Shown: positions 7,171 through 15,400 of the stretch, piece by piece | How positions within the stretch are numbered: position 1 is the first letter of the stretch | How the letters are laid out: every line of letters starts with the position of its first letter | Source of the DNA: Clostridiales bacterium UBA7044 | GTDB taxonomy: Bacteria > Bacillota > Clostridia > Oscillospirales > Oscillospiraceae | Direction of reading: 5' to 3' | Assembly: GCA_002493965.1 (NCBI GenBank) | Contig: DLAP01000082.1 | Span: forward strand, 1-42,845 | Length of the DNA: 42,845 nucleotides | Notes under the pieces: generated by a model | Database searches by the model: none | What the model was told of the DNA's origin: nothing | Seen by the model: the letters and a program-made list of their open reading frames with translations, nothing else | Program-made: the position numbers and the translations under genes

Positions 7171-8165
7171 TGCGGATCCCCCCTGTATGATACGTTCTGA
7201 TAGCAGATACTCTGCTTTTTCATCAGTTCCCATGTGGTGAGGGTTCTGCCGTCCAGGTCAGCCTTGTGAAGATCCACGCAGGTGATCCGGCGGTTATCGT
7301 AGGTGGTGTAGTAGTAGCGCCCCGCGTCCGCGTTCATGCAGCAAGAATACAGGGTCAGTTCCAGCCCGCCCTGATCCATCTGGCAGCTTCCCCGGGGCAT
7401 TTCCACGGAGCCAAGCAGGTGGAAAAACTGGCTGACGCAGCTTTCTTCCGTCTCCTCGCACATCGCCATCTGGGAATGGAACACCATCCGGACAAACCGG
7501 GACATGGAGGACAGATCCCCCGGAAGTCCCAGAGCGCCCAGGCCCTGGCTGTAAACATCCAGCTTTTTCTCTTTCAGCAGCCGGTTTTCCGGCGTGACAG
7601 AGCTGAGAGCGCGATAGTTGCTCAGATTGAATACCTGATAAGGGAAGGGCGGGTTGTTGGTCATGACCCCCAGGGGATTTTCATAGACATGCAGACCGTC
7701 CGCCACAGACTCCACCACCAGGGAGGTATTCCGGTCGCTGATGATCCAGTGGAGCGTTGCCAGAGGAAGCTGGTCACTGAAGGGAAGGTTCGTAAGATTC
7801 AGCCGCTCCAGTTTCCCCCGGGCTTCTTCCACTGTGGCGCATTGTGAAAGAATCCAGGTAATGAACTCAAAGGGGGGAATATTGTCCTTTCCCTGCGCTT
7901 CCGGATGATAGAAGGCGTTTCCCGCGAAATTCAGTCCCGCCATGCACAGCCCGGCTTCGTTCACGGCGTCATAGAACAGGGGCGTTTCCTCCGCCACCGT
8001 AGCCATACCGATCATGGCATAGTGATGGGAGAGCGCTCCCGCCCGCCGGAATAGCAGGGGCATATTTCTGGGGACAATGCAGACCTTTTCCCCATAACTG
8101 CGTACCCAGTCCAGATTTCTTCCAAAATAGTGTTCTTTTTTCGTAAAAGAAAGGGCAGTACACAT
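7167..8165 (-). CDS. bsh: Choloylglycine (bile salt) hydrolase
   Basis: 332-residue Ntn-hydrolase that would cleave the amide of glycine- or taurine-conjugated bile acids. The catalytic Cys2 directly follows the initiator Met, which must be removed. Residues matching the known active site are Arg16 and Asp19 (FGRNLDW), Asn79 (MAGLNF), Asn170 (VMTNNPPFPYQ) and Arg223 in GLPGDLSSMSRF, a segment typical of true bile salt hydrolases; penicillin V acylase is the alternative. There is no signal peptide, so it acts in the cytoplasm. The ATG at 8165 is set by Cys2 and by AAAGGAG 8 bases upstream; the frame is open for 44 more codons but these are not family sequence. It heads the BSH-GNAT-MBL operon and supports a gut habitat. 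Confidence 0.92.
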   Translation of the reverse strand: MCTALSFTKKEHYFGRNLDWVRSYGEKVCIVPRNMPLLFRRAGALSHHYAMIGMATVAEETPLFYDAVNEAGLCMAGLNFAGNAFYHPEAQGKDNIPPFEFITWILSQCATVEEARGKLERLNLTNLPFSDQLPLATLHWIISDRNTSLVVESVADGLHVYENPLGVMTNNPPFPYQVFNLSNYRALSSVTPENRLLKEKKLDVYSQGLGALGLPGDLSSMSRFVRMVFHSQMAMCEETEESCVSQFFHLLGSVEMPRGSCQMDQGGLELTLYSCCMNADAGRYYYTTYDNRRITCVDLHKADLDGRTLTTWELMKKQSICYQNVSYRGDPH

Positions 8166-8193
8166 ACGATCTTCTCCTTTGCACTTTTTTATC

Positions 8194-8424
8194 ATTATAC
8201 CATGAAGCGAAGCAAAATGGTATCTCATATTGACATCTTTTTTCGGTTCCCGGCGAAGCCGGGGAGAAAAAGGTTGATTGAAATGTATAATTGCCATTTG
8301 TGGCTATTATACCATGAAGCGAAGCGGAATGGTATCATATTGCCATATTTTCCGGTTCTACCCAAAGGGCAGGAGGAAAATGGCATTTTAATCGTATCAT
8401 TACCGCTTTGCGGTTATTATACCA
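8194..8424. repeat. Degenerate ~111-bp tandem repeat with hairpins
   Basis: This stretch holds no gene. ATTATACCATGAAGCGAAGC with trailing AATGGTATC occurs at 8194-8224 and 8306-8336 (29 of 31 bases identical); a decayed third copy (TTATTATACCACG) starts near 8415. The spacing is 112 and 110 bases. Each copy can fold (ATACCAT/ATGGTAT), and unit 1 also holds CCCGGC-GAA-GCCGGG flanked by T and A runs. The first copy supplies a TATAAT on the minus strand (8199-8194) that could serve as the -10 of the bile salt hydrolase gene, but no good -35 is visible. Confidence 0.6.
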
Positions 8425-8464
8425 CGTAAACCACGGTTTTACAATCGCCTGTCCTGGTAAAAAC

Positions 8465-8493
8465 CTGCCTCCGGCCCGAAAAGCCGGAGGCAG
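8465..8493 (-). terminator. Terminator of the two-component operon
   Basis: Perfect 11-bp stem CTGCCTCCGGC / GCCGGAGGCAG with a 7-base loop, followed on the minus strand by GTTTTTACC. Confidence 0.8.
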
Positions 8494-8504
8494 ATTTTGC
8501 GGTT

Positions 8505-11500
8505 TTATTCGTCAGCGCCGGGGAAAATCAACGTCACCTTAAACAAATCCCCATCCACCAGCAGTTGAAGCTGGCCCTTTTGCAGATCCATCAGGCTCTT
8601 GGCAATGTTGAGGCCCAAGCCGCTGCCCTCGGTATTTCGGGAATCGTCGCCCCGAACGAAACGCTCCATCAGTTCGTCCGCGTCCACGTTCAGCTCCTCC
8701 CGGGAGATGTTCTTCAGGGAGATCACAACCTTCCCCTCCAGGGCCATCAGGTCGATATACAGCCGGGTGCCGGGCATGGCGTACTTCACCGCGTTGCCCA
8801 GGAGGTTGCTCATCACCCGCCAGGTAAGCTTTCCGTCGGCCTTCATCAGCACGGTTTCCTCACTGTGCCGGAATACGGGAATCAACTCTGCTTTTTCCAG
8901 CTTGTCCCCAAATTCGCCCAGAGCCTGGTTCACCGCCTCCACCGCGTCCAGAGTGGTGATGTCCACGTTCATGTTGCCGGTGCTGGCTTTGCTCATATCC
9001 ATCAGGTCCTCAATCAGCTTTTTCAGCCTCTGAGACTGACGGGCAAGGACATCCAGATACATGGCTTCTTCCTCCTCCGTATGGGGCTTCTGCAATAAAT
9101 CAACATAGTTAATGATGGAGGTAAGGGGGGTCTTGATGTCGTGGGAGACGTTGGTAATCAGTTCCGTCTTCATTCGCTCGGATTTCAGCTGCTTCTGGGC
9201 AGCCACCACCGCCACGTCTGCCAGGTCGTTTAAGTCCTCCGCAAATTCCTGGAAGCAGCCCACCAGGTGCTTATCATCCACCTTGGTGTTCAGATCTCCC
9301 TTGGCCATCCGCTTGGCGCTTTTCAGCAGGACGCCGAAGCAGTAGGCCATATACAGCATGATGCAAAGGCACACCAAGATACCAAAGGGGAATCCGCCGG
9401 CGTAGGCTGTAACGCCCAAAATCAGTACGATCAGGAAGCCCACCAGCAGCCACTGCCAGATCAGCGGCAGCAGCCCCATAAACTTCCGGATGCCGCTTCC
9501 GATGCCATGGACGACCTTCATCACGCCCCGCCACATCAGTCCCAGGATTCCCGTTAAGAGCTTCCACAGCCATTTAACCGCCTTGATAACCTTCCCGGGG
9601 AGATAGGCAACCGCCCATTTGAGAAGCTTCCAGCAGCCCATCAGGATCCGGCCGCAGAGGCTGTTCCGCCACCAGTAGCCGCCGGGGGTCTTAAACTGGG
9701 CCACCGCACAGTACAGGAGCTGTACCAGCAAGAGACTAGCCAGGAAGGTCATGCCGCCGATGGCCAGGCAGCCCGTCCGGATATTTGCCATCAGGATATT
9801 TTCCGCGCTGTAGGCCGCCGCGAACACCAAGCCAGTCCATGCCAGAACACTGAGCCCCAAATTCAGATCCAGGGGCATCCGGCACAGGCCGCCAGCTTCC
9901 ACCTTCGCCGTTTTGGGCTTCCGGCCCGCGGCATAGCACAGGTACACGGCGCAGACGGCAAAAAGCAGCAGGCTCCCCGCCAGGATCAGGAACAGATCAC
10001 TGCGGAAATTCCGAACGACCCCCAGCAGGGTATAGGCGGCATCATAGCGCAGGGCTCCTTCGTTGACATACACCTCCACGGTGCATTCCGGCAGGGGGAT
10101 ATACACATACCGGGCCTCCATTTCCTCCCCGTTGCGATTTCTATAATAGGCCCGATTCACCTCATAGTCAGACAGGGGCTTCCCATTGATGATCACCGGC
10201 TCCGTGGCCTGCGTGATCTCTTCGGAGTAAGCAGCTGCCACCGCGGGCTCCGTCTCCGCCGCGGTTTCCACCGGGACGGGCATGGTCTCCGGAATGGTTT
10301 CGGGAATCGTGGCTTCCGTCTCTGCCTGGGTCTCGTCCGGTGTTTCCCCGCCCTCCGGTTCTTCCTCCGGGACATCTTCGTCCTTCAGGGTATCTTCACC
10401 CTCCGACGGTTCCTGAGCGTCGTCCTCTGCTCCGTCCTCCGCCTGGGGTTCTTCCGAATCCGGCTGCTCCGCCAGGGCTTCCGGCTCACCCTCCGGCACT
10501 TCCGCCGGGGCCTCTATGGGCTCCACCGACGCCGTGGGCACAGAGGATCCTGTATATGGAGCGGAATGATAATACAGCATCCCGTCCTCCGACAGAGTGA
10601 CCACACCGGCGTCCCGGCTGTCCAGGATCAGCGATCCATTTTCTCCGTATAGGGCCACCCCGGACACCCAGCCCTCGGCGATGGCTCCGGACGTCTTGGC
10701 GCTGCCGTCCAAAATGGACTGGAGGTTCACCACCAGATTGCCGTTTCCATCATAGTGCATTTCCCCGATGGCCTTCTCTCCGTGGATCAGGAAGGCCGTC
10801 TGCTCCGGGTCCTCCAGGCTGTAAAACTCCGCCAGGTAAACCTTCGTAACCTTGCCCGAGCGGGTCGGCTCCACGGGAACGCCGCCCTCCATGTTGGACA
10901 CATATTCCACATATCCGTCCGCGTAGGAGGTGAACTTGCCCACCGGAGAAATCCCGGAGGCTTCGTATACCACATTGCCCTCTTCGTTCCGGAAGGCAAT
11001 ATAAAAAATCTTGTTTTGCAGGCTCAAGCCATCCAATGCGTGGAACTTTGTATTCCGGAAGACAATGTTTCCGCCATCGTCATGATACACAAAGCCAATG
11101 CTTTCTATGCTTCCATAGCCTTCTGACGAGACCTTCCCCACTTGGGTTTCATAGCCCAAAGAGATATTATAAACCTCCACCGCGCCAGAGGCGGGAATGG
11201 CATCAAATTCCCCGTACTCTCCGTCCAGGGGCGTTTCCATCATGTATTCCGGGATGTCCTGCTCGGCGTCCTGGGTTTCCGGCGCCTCAGACACCAAATA
11301 CATATATTGTCCGCTGACGGGGAAGGCGTAACGCTTTACGCTTCCCTCCTGTTCCAAATCTGCGTTGCTGCCCGCGATCACATTTCCCTCAGCGTCCCGG
11401 ATGATATACCCATAATCTCCGGCGTCATAGAAGGAATTGTACCACTGGTTGGTGTAGTGGGTGGACGCCAGTTCCTCCGAACAGCCGCCCAGCTCCGCGC

Positions 11501-11699
11501 TGGCATAGTACAGCGCCGCCTCCCGGGCAAAGGATCGGGCGCTGCTCTGGATATTGTTTTCCAGAACCTCGTCCACCGTCCTGTTGTACAGGTCCATTTC
11601 TGACAGTACCACAACTCCGGCGGCGCTGCCTACCGCCCCCAGCAGGCATACAGTGCACAGAAAGATTGCCAGAAACTTGACCGCTACATGATATTTCAT
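8505..11699 (-). CDS. Large membrane sensor histidine kinase
   Basis: 1064 residues, two to three times the usual length. Residues 9-32 are a first membrane helix. The extracellular part (about 33-565) contains an acidic Pro/Glu/Thr-rich stretch (about 392-503) of low complexity. Several membrane helices follow (about 568-590, 612-665, 748-793), interrupted by a Trp/Lys-rich amphipathic region (676-747). A HAMP-like segment (794-840) leads to the HisKA domain with phospho-acceptor His853 (NVSHDIKTPL) and a HATPase domain with the N box (Asn965, Asn969) and GSGLGL (1025-1030). It would phosphorylate the partner regulator at 11699-12394. The start codon overlaps the regulator stop as TGATG, with GGAGGGG upstream. 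The signal is unknown. Confidence 0.88.
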   Translation of the reverse strand: MKYHVAVKFLAIFLCTVCLLGAVGSAAGVVVLSEMDLYNRTVDEVLENNIQSSARSFAREAALYYASAELGGCSEELASTHYTNQWYNSFYDAGDYGYIIRDAEGNVIAGSNADLEQEGSVKRYAFPVSGQYMYLVSEAPETQDAEQDIPEYMMETPLDGEYGEFDAIPASGAVEVYNISLGYETQVGKVSSEGYGSIESIGFVYHDDGGNIVFRNTKFHALDGLSLQNKIFYIAFRNEEGNVVYEASGISPVGKFTSYADGYVEYVSNMEGGVPVEPTRSGKVTKVYLAEFYSLEDPEQTAFLIHGEKAIGEMHYDGNGNLVVNLQSILDGSAKTSGAIAEGWVSGVALYGENGSLILDSRDAGVVTLSEDGMLYYHSAPYTGSSVPTASVEPIEAPAEVPEGEPEALAEQPDSEEPQAEDGAEDDAQEPSEGEDTLKDEDVPEEEPEGGETPDETQAETEATIPETIPETMPVPVETAAETEPAVAAAYSEEITQATEPVIINGKPLSDYEVNRAYYRNRNGEEMEARYVYIPLPECTVEVYVNEGALRYDAAYTLLGVVRNFRSDLFLILAGSLLLFAVCAVYLCYAAGRKPKTAKVEAGGLCRMPLDLNLGLSVLAWTGLVFAAAYSAENILMANIRTGCLAIGGMTFLASLLLVQLLYCAVAQFKTPGGYWWRNSLCGRILMGCWKLLKWAVAYLPGKVIKAVKWLWKLLTGILGLMWRGVMKVVHGIGSGIRKFMGLLPLIWQWLLVGFLIVLILGVTAYAGGFPFGILVCLCIMLYMAYCFGVLLKSAKRMAKGDLNTKVDDKHLVGCFQEFAEDLNDLADVAVVAAQKQLKSERMKTELITNVSHDIKTPLTSIINYVDLLQKPHTEEEEAMYLDVLARQSQRLKKLIEDLMDMSKASTGNMNVDITTLDAVEAVNQALGEFGDKLEKAELIPVFRHSEETVLMKADGKLTWRVMSNLLGNAVKYAMPGTRLYIDLMALEGKVVISLKNISREELNVDADELMERFVRGDDSRNTEGSGLGLNIAKSLMDLQKGQLQLLVDGDLFKVTLIFPGADE

Positions 11700-12394
11700 C
11701 AGGCTTTCCCCTCCATTTTATAACCCTGACCCCAGACCACCTTCAAATACCGGGGTTCTGAGGGATTGATCTCAATTTTCTCCCGGAGGTGACGGATATG
11801 CACCGCCACGGCTCCCTCGCTGCCCAGGGCCGCTTCCTGCCATACGGCTTCATAGAGCACCTTGGTGGAAAAGACCTGGCCAGGGTTTGTCATGAGCAGA
11901 TGGAGGATTGCGTACTCCGTGGGGGTCAAGGCTACGCTCTCCCCCTCTACGGTGACGGTTTTGGTCCGGTCGTCCAGAATGATGCCCCCAATGGTGACGA
12001 CCCCGCTGTTAGGCTCCGGACAGGCCCCCAGGGTTGCGTACCGTCGCAGCTGGGAACGCACCCGCGCCAGCACCTCCACCGGGGCGAAGGGCTTGGTAAT
12101 GTAGTCGTCCGCCCCCACGTTCAGGCCCAGCACCTTATCCTCGGTTTCTGACTTGGCGGTGAGCAGAGTGATGGGAACATTGCTGACCTCCCGCACCTTT
12201 GCGGTGGCGGTGATCCCGTCCATGCCCGGCATCATCACGTCCATGAGAATCAGATGAATGTCGTTGTGCTTCACAATGTCCAGGGCCTCTTTGCCGGTAT
12301 AGGCTTCAAACAGCTTGTACCCCTCCGGGGTCAGATAAATCTTCAGGGCGTTGACGATGTCCGGCTGATCGTCACAAATCAGGATGTTATACAC
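11699..12394 (-). CDS. OmpR/VanR-family response regulator
   Basis: 231 residues: receiver domain with acidic pair Asp8-Asp9, phospho-acceptor Asp52 (MDVMMPGMDG), Thr79 and Lys101 (ITKPFAP), then a winged-helix DNA-binding domain (TPTEYAILHLLM ... HIRHLREKIE ... VVWGQGYKM). It would be phosphorylated by the co-transcribed kinase and bind DNA as a dimer. The start is a GTG at 12394 with GAGAGGA upstream. It overlaps the kinase gene by one base. Target genes are not obvious; self-regulation is plausible given the weak -35 of its promoter. Confidence 0.92.
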   Translation of the reverse strand: MYNILICDDQPDIVNALKIYLTPEGYKLFEAYTGKEALDIVKHNDIHLILMDVMMPGMDGITATAKVREVSNVPITLLTAKSETEDKVLGLNVGADDYITKPFAPVEVLARVRSQLRRYATLGACPEPNSGVVTIGGIILDDRTKTVTVEGESVALTPTEYAILHLLMTNPGQVFSTKVLYEAVWQEAALGSEGAVAVHIRHLREKIEINPSEPRYLKVVWGQGYKMEGKA

Positions 12395-12432
12395 GGGGCA
12401 TTTCCTCTCTCTCTGTCTGTTGTATGGAGGTA

Positions 12433-12438
12433 TTATAA
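12433..12438 (-). promoter_or_regulatory. -10 element of the two-component operon
   Basis: Consensus TATAAT on the minus strand (12438-12433). At the 17-base position only a T-run is present, so the -35 is poor, as expected of a promoter needing an activator. Confidence 0.4.
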
Positions 12439-12501
12439 CACCGTTTCCTTTAAGAAAAAAGGGGGTAGTTTCTTAATTTGGGATTAAACTTTCCGATCTT
12501 C

Positions 12502-12530
12502 TTGCCTTTTCCTCCGGACTGCTATATAAT
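12502..12530 (+). promoter_or_regulatory. Promoter of mscS
   Basis: TTGCCT (12502-12507), 17-base spacer, TATAAT (12525-12530), 35 bases before the start codon. Confidence 0.7.
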
Positions 12531-12564
12531 ACTGGAAAAACTTTCGAAAAGGAGCCTGTTCTCA

Positions 12565-13383
12565 ATGCTGGAAGCCCTGACAAAATTCTTTCATGGAGAC
12601 GTCTTTCATCGCATCTGCTTTGCGGTTCTTCTGCTGATAATCGGCGTGCTTGCCATCCGGATCCTCATGAAGCTGCTTCGGAAGACCCTGGAAAAATCCA
12701 AGCTGGAAAAGGCGGCCCACAGCCTGATCACCTCCCTTTGCAAGGTGGCCCTGTATCTGATCCTGGGGCTGAGCGTGGCCTCCGCCCTGAACATCGACGT
12801 GACCAGCGTGGTGGCCCTGGCAAGTGTCTTGACCCTGGCCGTTTCTCTCTCCCTGCAAAACATGGTGTCCAACGTCATCGGCGGCTTTACCATTCTCTAC
12901 ACCCATCCCTTCCACTCCGGGGATTTCGTGGAAATTGCCGGCCAGTCCGGCACTGTCCAGGAGATCAATATGACCTACACCATGCTCTCTACCCCGGACA
13001 ATAAACGCATTGCCATTCCCAACAGTGCCGTCACCGCCGCCCAAATTGTGAACTTCACCTCCGCCGAGACCCGGCGGGTGGACATTGCCGTGTCCGCCTC
13101 CTACGACTGCCCCACCCAGCAGGTCATGGACGCTCTGGTGCAGGCAGGTACTCTGGATAACGTCCTTCTGGAGCCTGCCCCCCAGGCGGTCATCACCGGC
13201 TACGGCGACAGTGCCATTTCCTACAGTCTCCGGGTCTGGGTGAAGCCCCAAGATTACTGGGATGTATATTTTACCATCCAGCAGCGGGTAGATACTGTCT
13301 TCCGGGAGCAGGGCATTGAGATGACCTACCCGCATCTGAATGTGCATATGGTAGAGCCACCCAAGAGGAACGAGCAGGCATAA
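12565..13383 (+). CDS. mscS: Small-conductance mechanosensitive channel MscS
   Basis: 272 residues. Three N-terminal membrane helices end in the pore helix region (LASVLTLAVSLSLQNMVSNV, rich in small residues), followed by GGFTILYTHPFHSGDFVEI, the beta domain with STPDNKRIAIPN, and the C-terminal alpha/beta domain. MscS opens under membrane tension and protects against osmotic downshock. The start at 12565 follows AAAAGGAG by 10 bases; an earlier in-frame ATG at 12478 lies upstream of the predicted promoter and is rejected. It is monocistronic and convergent with bofA. Confidence 0.92.
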   Translation: MLEALTKFFHGDVFHRICFAVLLLIIGVLAIRILMKLLRKTLEKSKLEKAAHSLITSLCKVALYLILGLSVASALNIDVTSVVALASVLTLAVSLSLQNMVSNVIGGFTILYTHPFHSGDFVEIAGQSGTVQEINMTYTMLSTPDNKRIAIPNSAVTAAQIVNFTSAETRRVDIAVSASYDCPTQQVMDALVQAGTLDNVLLEPAPQAVITGYGDSAISYSLRVWVKPQDYWDVYFTIQQRVDTVFREQGIEMTYPHLNVHMVEPPKRNEQA

Positions 13384-13390
13384 AAAATCT

Positions 13391-13414
13391 GGCAGTTCCC
13401 GCTAAAGAACTGCC
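13391..13414. terminator. Terminator overlapping the bofA stop codon
   Basis: GGCAGTTC / GAACTGCC with an 8-base loop. On the minus strand it is followed by AGATTTTTT and serves bofA; the bofA stop codon lies in its loop. It also closes mscS on the plus strand, without a T-run. Confidence 0.7.
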
Positions 13415-13653
13415 AGCAGCGCCATAATCCCAATGCCCGGAAGCCCCAAAAATCCGGCAGCCAGTACCGTCACCACGTTAATTGGAAAGTAAATTCCCGT
13501 AAAGACCGCCGCCGTGTTCAGCAGCCACAGGCAGGCAAAACCGCAGGCCGAGTGAATGACAAGTTTGAACGCAAACCTGATCGGCAGAATCAGCAGCCGA
13601 ACCAGTACGATGGCCATGAGCGCCGGGATCAGCAGGGTGACGATTTTTTCCAT
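13402..13653 (-). CDS. bofA: Pro-sigma-K processing inhibitor BofA family protein
   Basis: 83-residue membrane protein with the BofA pattern: an N-terminal helix, LLILPIRFAFKLVIHSACGF (a Lys/Arg-bounded segment), a second helix and a C-terminal INVVTVLAAGFLGLPGIG motif that matches the family signature (P-N-x-x-T-x-x-x-x-G-x-L-G-x-P-G). In Bacillus, BofA holds the SpoIVFB protease inactive in the forespore membrane; many Clostridia keep BofA without that pathway. The ATG at 13653 follows GGAGGG; the long upstream extension of the frame is not BofA-like. Its presence suggests a spore-forming lineage. Confidence 0.85.
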   Translation of the reverse strand: MEKIVTLLIPALMAIVLVRLLILPIRFAFKLVIHSACGFACLWLLNTAAVFTGIYFPINVVTVLAAGFLGLPGIGIMALLAVL

Positions 13654-13888
13654 AGAATCCCTCCGAATGATACGCTCCTTTCCGGTTATACTAGCCCTGG
13701 ACAGCAAAGAAGGGAAACAGGAACGTGACGACGATCCGTCTTTCTCTTGCAGAACTGTCAAGTGTATCAACGCAGAGCGCGGCGATTGATGCGAAAAGCA
13801 GGAGAGACGGGATCGGCAGTAAAGACGGGAACGACTCACCTGCTACATAACTATCGATAGTATACCACGGACACAGCAAAAAAATCAG
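13654..13888. other. Gene-free stretch with a 12-bp palindrome
   Basis: No convincing gene. It contains the perfect palindrome ACTATCGATAGT (13850-13861) next to a minus-strand TATACT, and a 62-codon open frame with a TTG start and no ribosome site. Upstream of bofA a weak TAGTATAAC is seen. It may hold the bofA promoter and an operator for an unknown regulator. Confidence 0.35.
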
Positions 13889-13917
13889 AAAACCAGGGCA
13901 GCGTGTACCCTGGTTTT
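13889..13917 (-). terminator. Terminator of the GntR-ABC operon
   Basis: AAAACCAGGG / CCCTGGTTTT with a 9-base loop, followed on the minus strand by CTGATTTTTTTG. Confidence 0.8.
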
Positions 13918-13932
13918 TCTATTCTATCTGTG

Positions 13933-14556
13933 TTATCCCAAATCCCGCTTTTCGTAAAACCTTACAGACAGCCGCCAAGACAGCAGGTACACCACCAAAA
14001 TGACCAGCACAGGCAGCACGCTTCCTTTGAGCACCGGAAGAGAACTAAAGTCGTGATCCATCAGCAGCGACCAAGCTACCACCACGCCAATGAATCCCCC
14101 CAGCACCACGAATTGTACCACTTTCGATTTGGTTGCGCCGAATTTAAACATGAGAGGCAGAGAAATTGCCGGCATCAGCAGGATCATCTCCAAGCAAATC
14201 ATCACCACATCTTTCAAATCTCCCCAGGAAAACCTGCCTGCAAGATCCATTTGCAGGCTTTGACAAATCGCCACCAGTGCCAGGACGGGAAACGCAATGA
14301 TCAGCCCAATCAGATATTTTCCTGTAACGACCTGCTTTCTTGTGCAGGGAAGGGTCCCACAGTACAGTTCCCATTTACCGCTTTCGTCTATGATCTGCAT
14401 GTTGCTGGGCAGCATGCACATCAGCATCAGGGGATAGACCACCAGAAACATATTATGCGCCCAGATAGAGGCAATTTCCATCACAATAGCAAGAATATAG
14501 TAGATTTTATAGTATTTCCACATCTGGTAGATGTCTTTTAACAGCAGTCCTTTCAT
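13933..14556 (-). CDS. ABC-2 type transporter permease
   Basis: 207 residues with about six membrane helices and the N-terminal MKGLLLKDIYQMWKYYK typical of small ABC-2 permeases (the PF13346 type) associated with YtrA-type regulators. It lies one base after the stop of the ATPase gene and follows it in the operon, so the two form one transporter with ATPase dimers on the inside. The substrate is unknown; related systems respond to cell-wall antibiotics or move bacteriocin-like peptides. Confidence 0.85.
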   Translation of the reverse strand: MKGLLLKDIYQMWKYYKIYYILAIVMEIASIWAHNMFLVVYPLMLMCMLPSNMQIIDESGKWELYCGTLPCTRKQVVTGKYLIGLIIAFPVLALVAICQSLQMDLAGRFSWGDLKDVVMICLEMILLMPAISLPLMFKFGATKSKVVQFVVLGGFIGVVVAWSLLMDHDFSSLPVLKGSVLPVLVILVVYLLSWRLSVRFYEKRDLG

Positions 14557-14557
14557 C

Positions 14558-15400
14558 TTACTTAGCCTCCTTTACCATGTACACAAACAGCTCTTCAATG
14601 CTCACCGGGCTGATCCGCAGATCCGCAGGAATGGCGTCCCGCCGCACCAGAGCCTCACAGCCATAGGGACTGTCCTTCCTGTGGAGAACCGCCTCTTCAT
14701 CCAATTCCTCCAGCCGCTCCTTTTCGCAATGAATAATTCCATACTGCTCTAGAAGCACGTCCTTTTCCTCCAGCAGCATCAGCTTTCCCTTGTGGAGGAA
14801 GGCGATGTAGTCGCACAGCTTTTCCAGGTCGCTGACGATGTGGGAGGAAATGAGAACCGCGTGGCTTTCGTCCCGGGTAAAGTCCTCCAGCATATCCACC
14901 ACCTGGTCTCTCGCCACCGGGTCCAGGCCGGAGGTGGCTTCGTCCAGGAGCAGAAGCTTTGCCTTGTGGGACAGGGCAATGGCAATGCCCAGCTTCATCT
15001 TCATGCCCCGGGAAAAGTCCTTGAATTTCTTATTTTCCGGGATGTCCAGGTCTTTGATGTAACCGCAGTAGGCGGTATCGTCCCAGTTCCGGAAGATCCC
15101 CGCCATCACCTTCCCCACCTCACGGGTGTTCAGGCAGGTGGGGATTCCCAACTCGTCCATGACCACGCCAATGTCTTCCTTGGTCAGTTCCAGATGATCT
15201 CCGCTGTCCCGGCCCAGGATAGTGATGGTACCGCTGTCCTTGTGGATGATGTCCAGGATCAGCTTGATGGTGGTGGATTTCCCCGCGCCGTTTTCTCCGA
15301 TCAGCCCCAGGATGCAGCCTGCGGGCAGGGTCAGGTTCAGGTTTTCCAGGGTGAAGCCCGGGAATTTCTTGGTCAGGTTTTTAATTTCCAATGCGTTCAT
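14558..15400 (-). CDS. ABC transporter ATP-binding protein, YtrB-like
   Basis: 280 residues with Walker A GENGAGKS (35-42), signature FSRGMKMKL (129-137), Walker B LLLLDEATSGLD and switch His in SSHIVSDLE. The C-terminal ~60 residues are an extra domain common in this group. It energises the permease encoded next. The start overlaps the stop of the regulator gene as ATGA, so the two are translationally coupled. Confidence 0.92.
   Translation of the reverse strand: MNALEIKNLTKKFPGFTLENLNLTLPAGCILGLIGENGAGKSTTIKLILDIIHKDSGTITILGRDSGDHLELTKEDIGVVMDELGIPTCLNTREVGKVMAGIFRNWDDTAYCGYIKDLDIPENKKFKDFSRGMKMKLGIAIALSHKAKLLLLDEATSGLDPVARDQVVDMLEDFTRDESHAVLISSHIVSDLEKLCDYIAFLHKGKLMLLEEKDVLLEQYGIIHCEKERLEELDEEAVLHRKDSPYGCEALVRRDAIPADLRISPVSIEELFVYMVKEAK

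Noticed and set aside
8194..8424. A CRISPR array
   Set aside because: Only two to three diverged units at ~111-base spacing, spacers related to each other, and no cas genes nearby.
13691..13879. A 62-residue hydrophobic protein
   Set aside because: TTG start with no ribosome site, its first codons lie in the region beside the palindrome, and no recognisable family; kept only as an observation.
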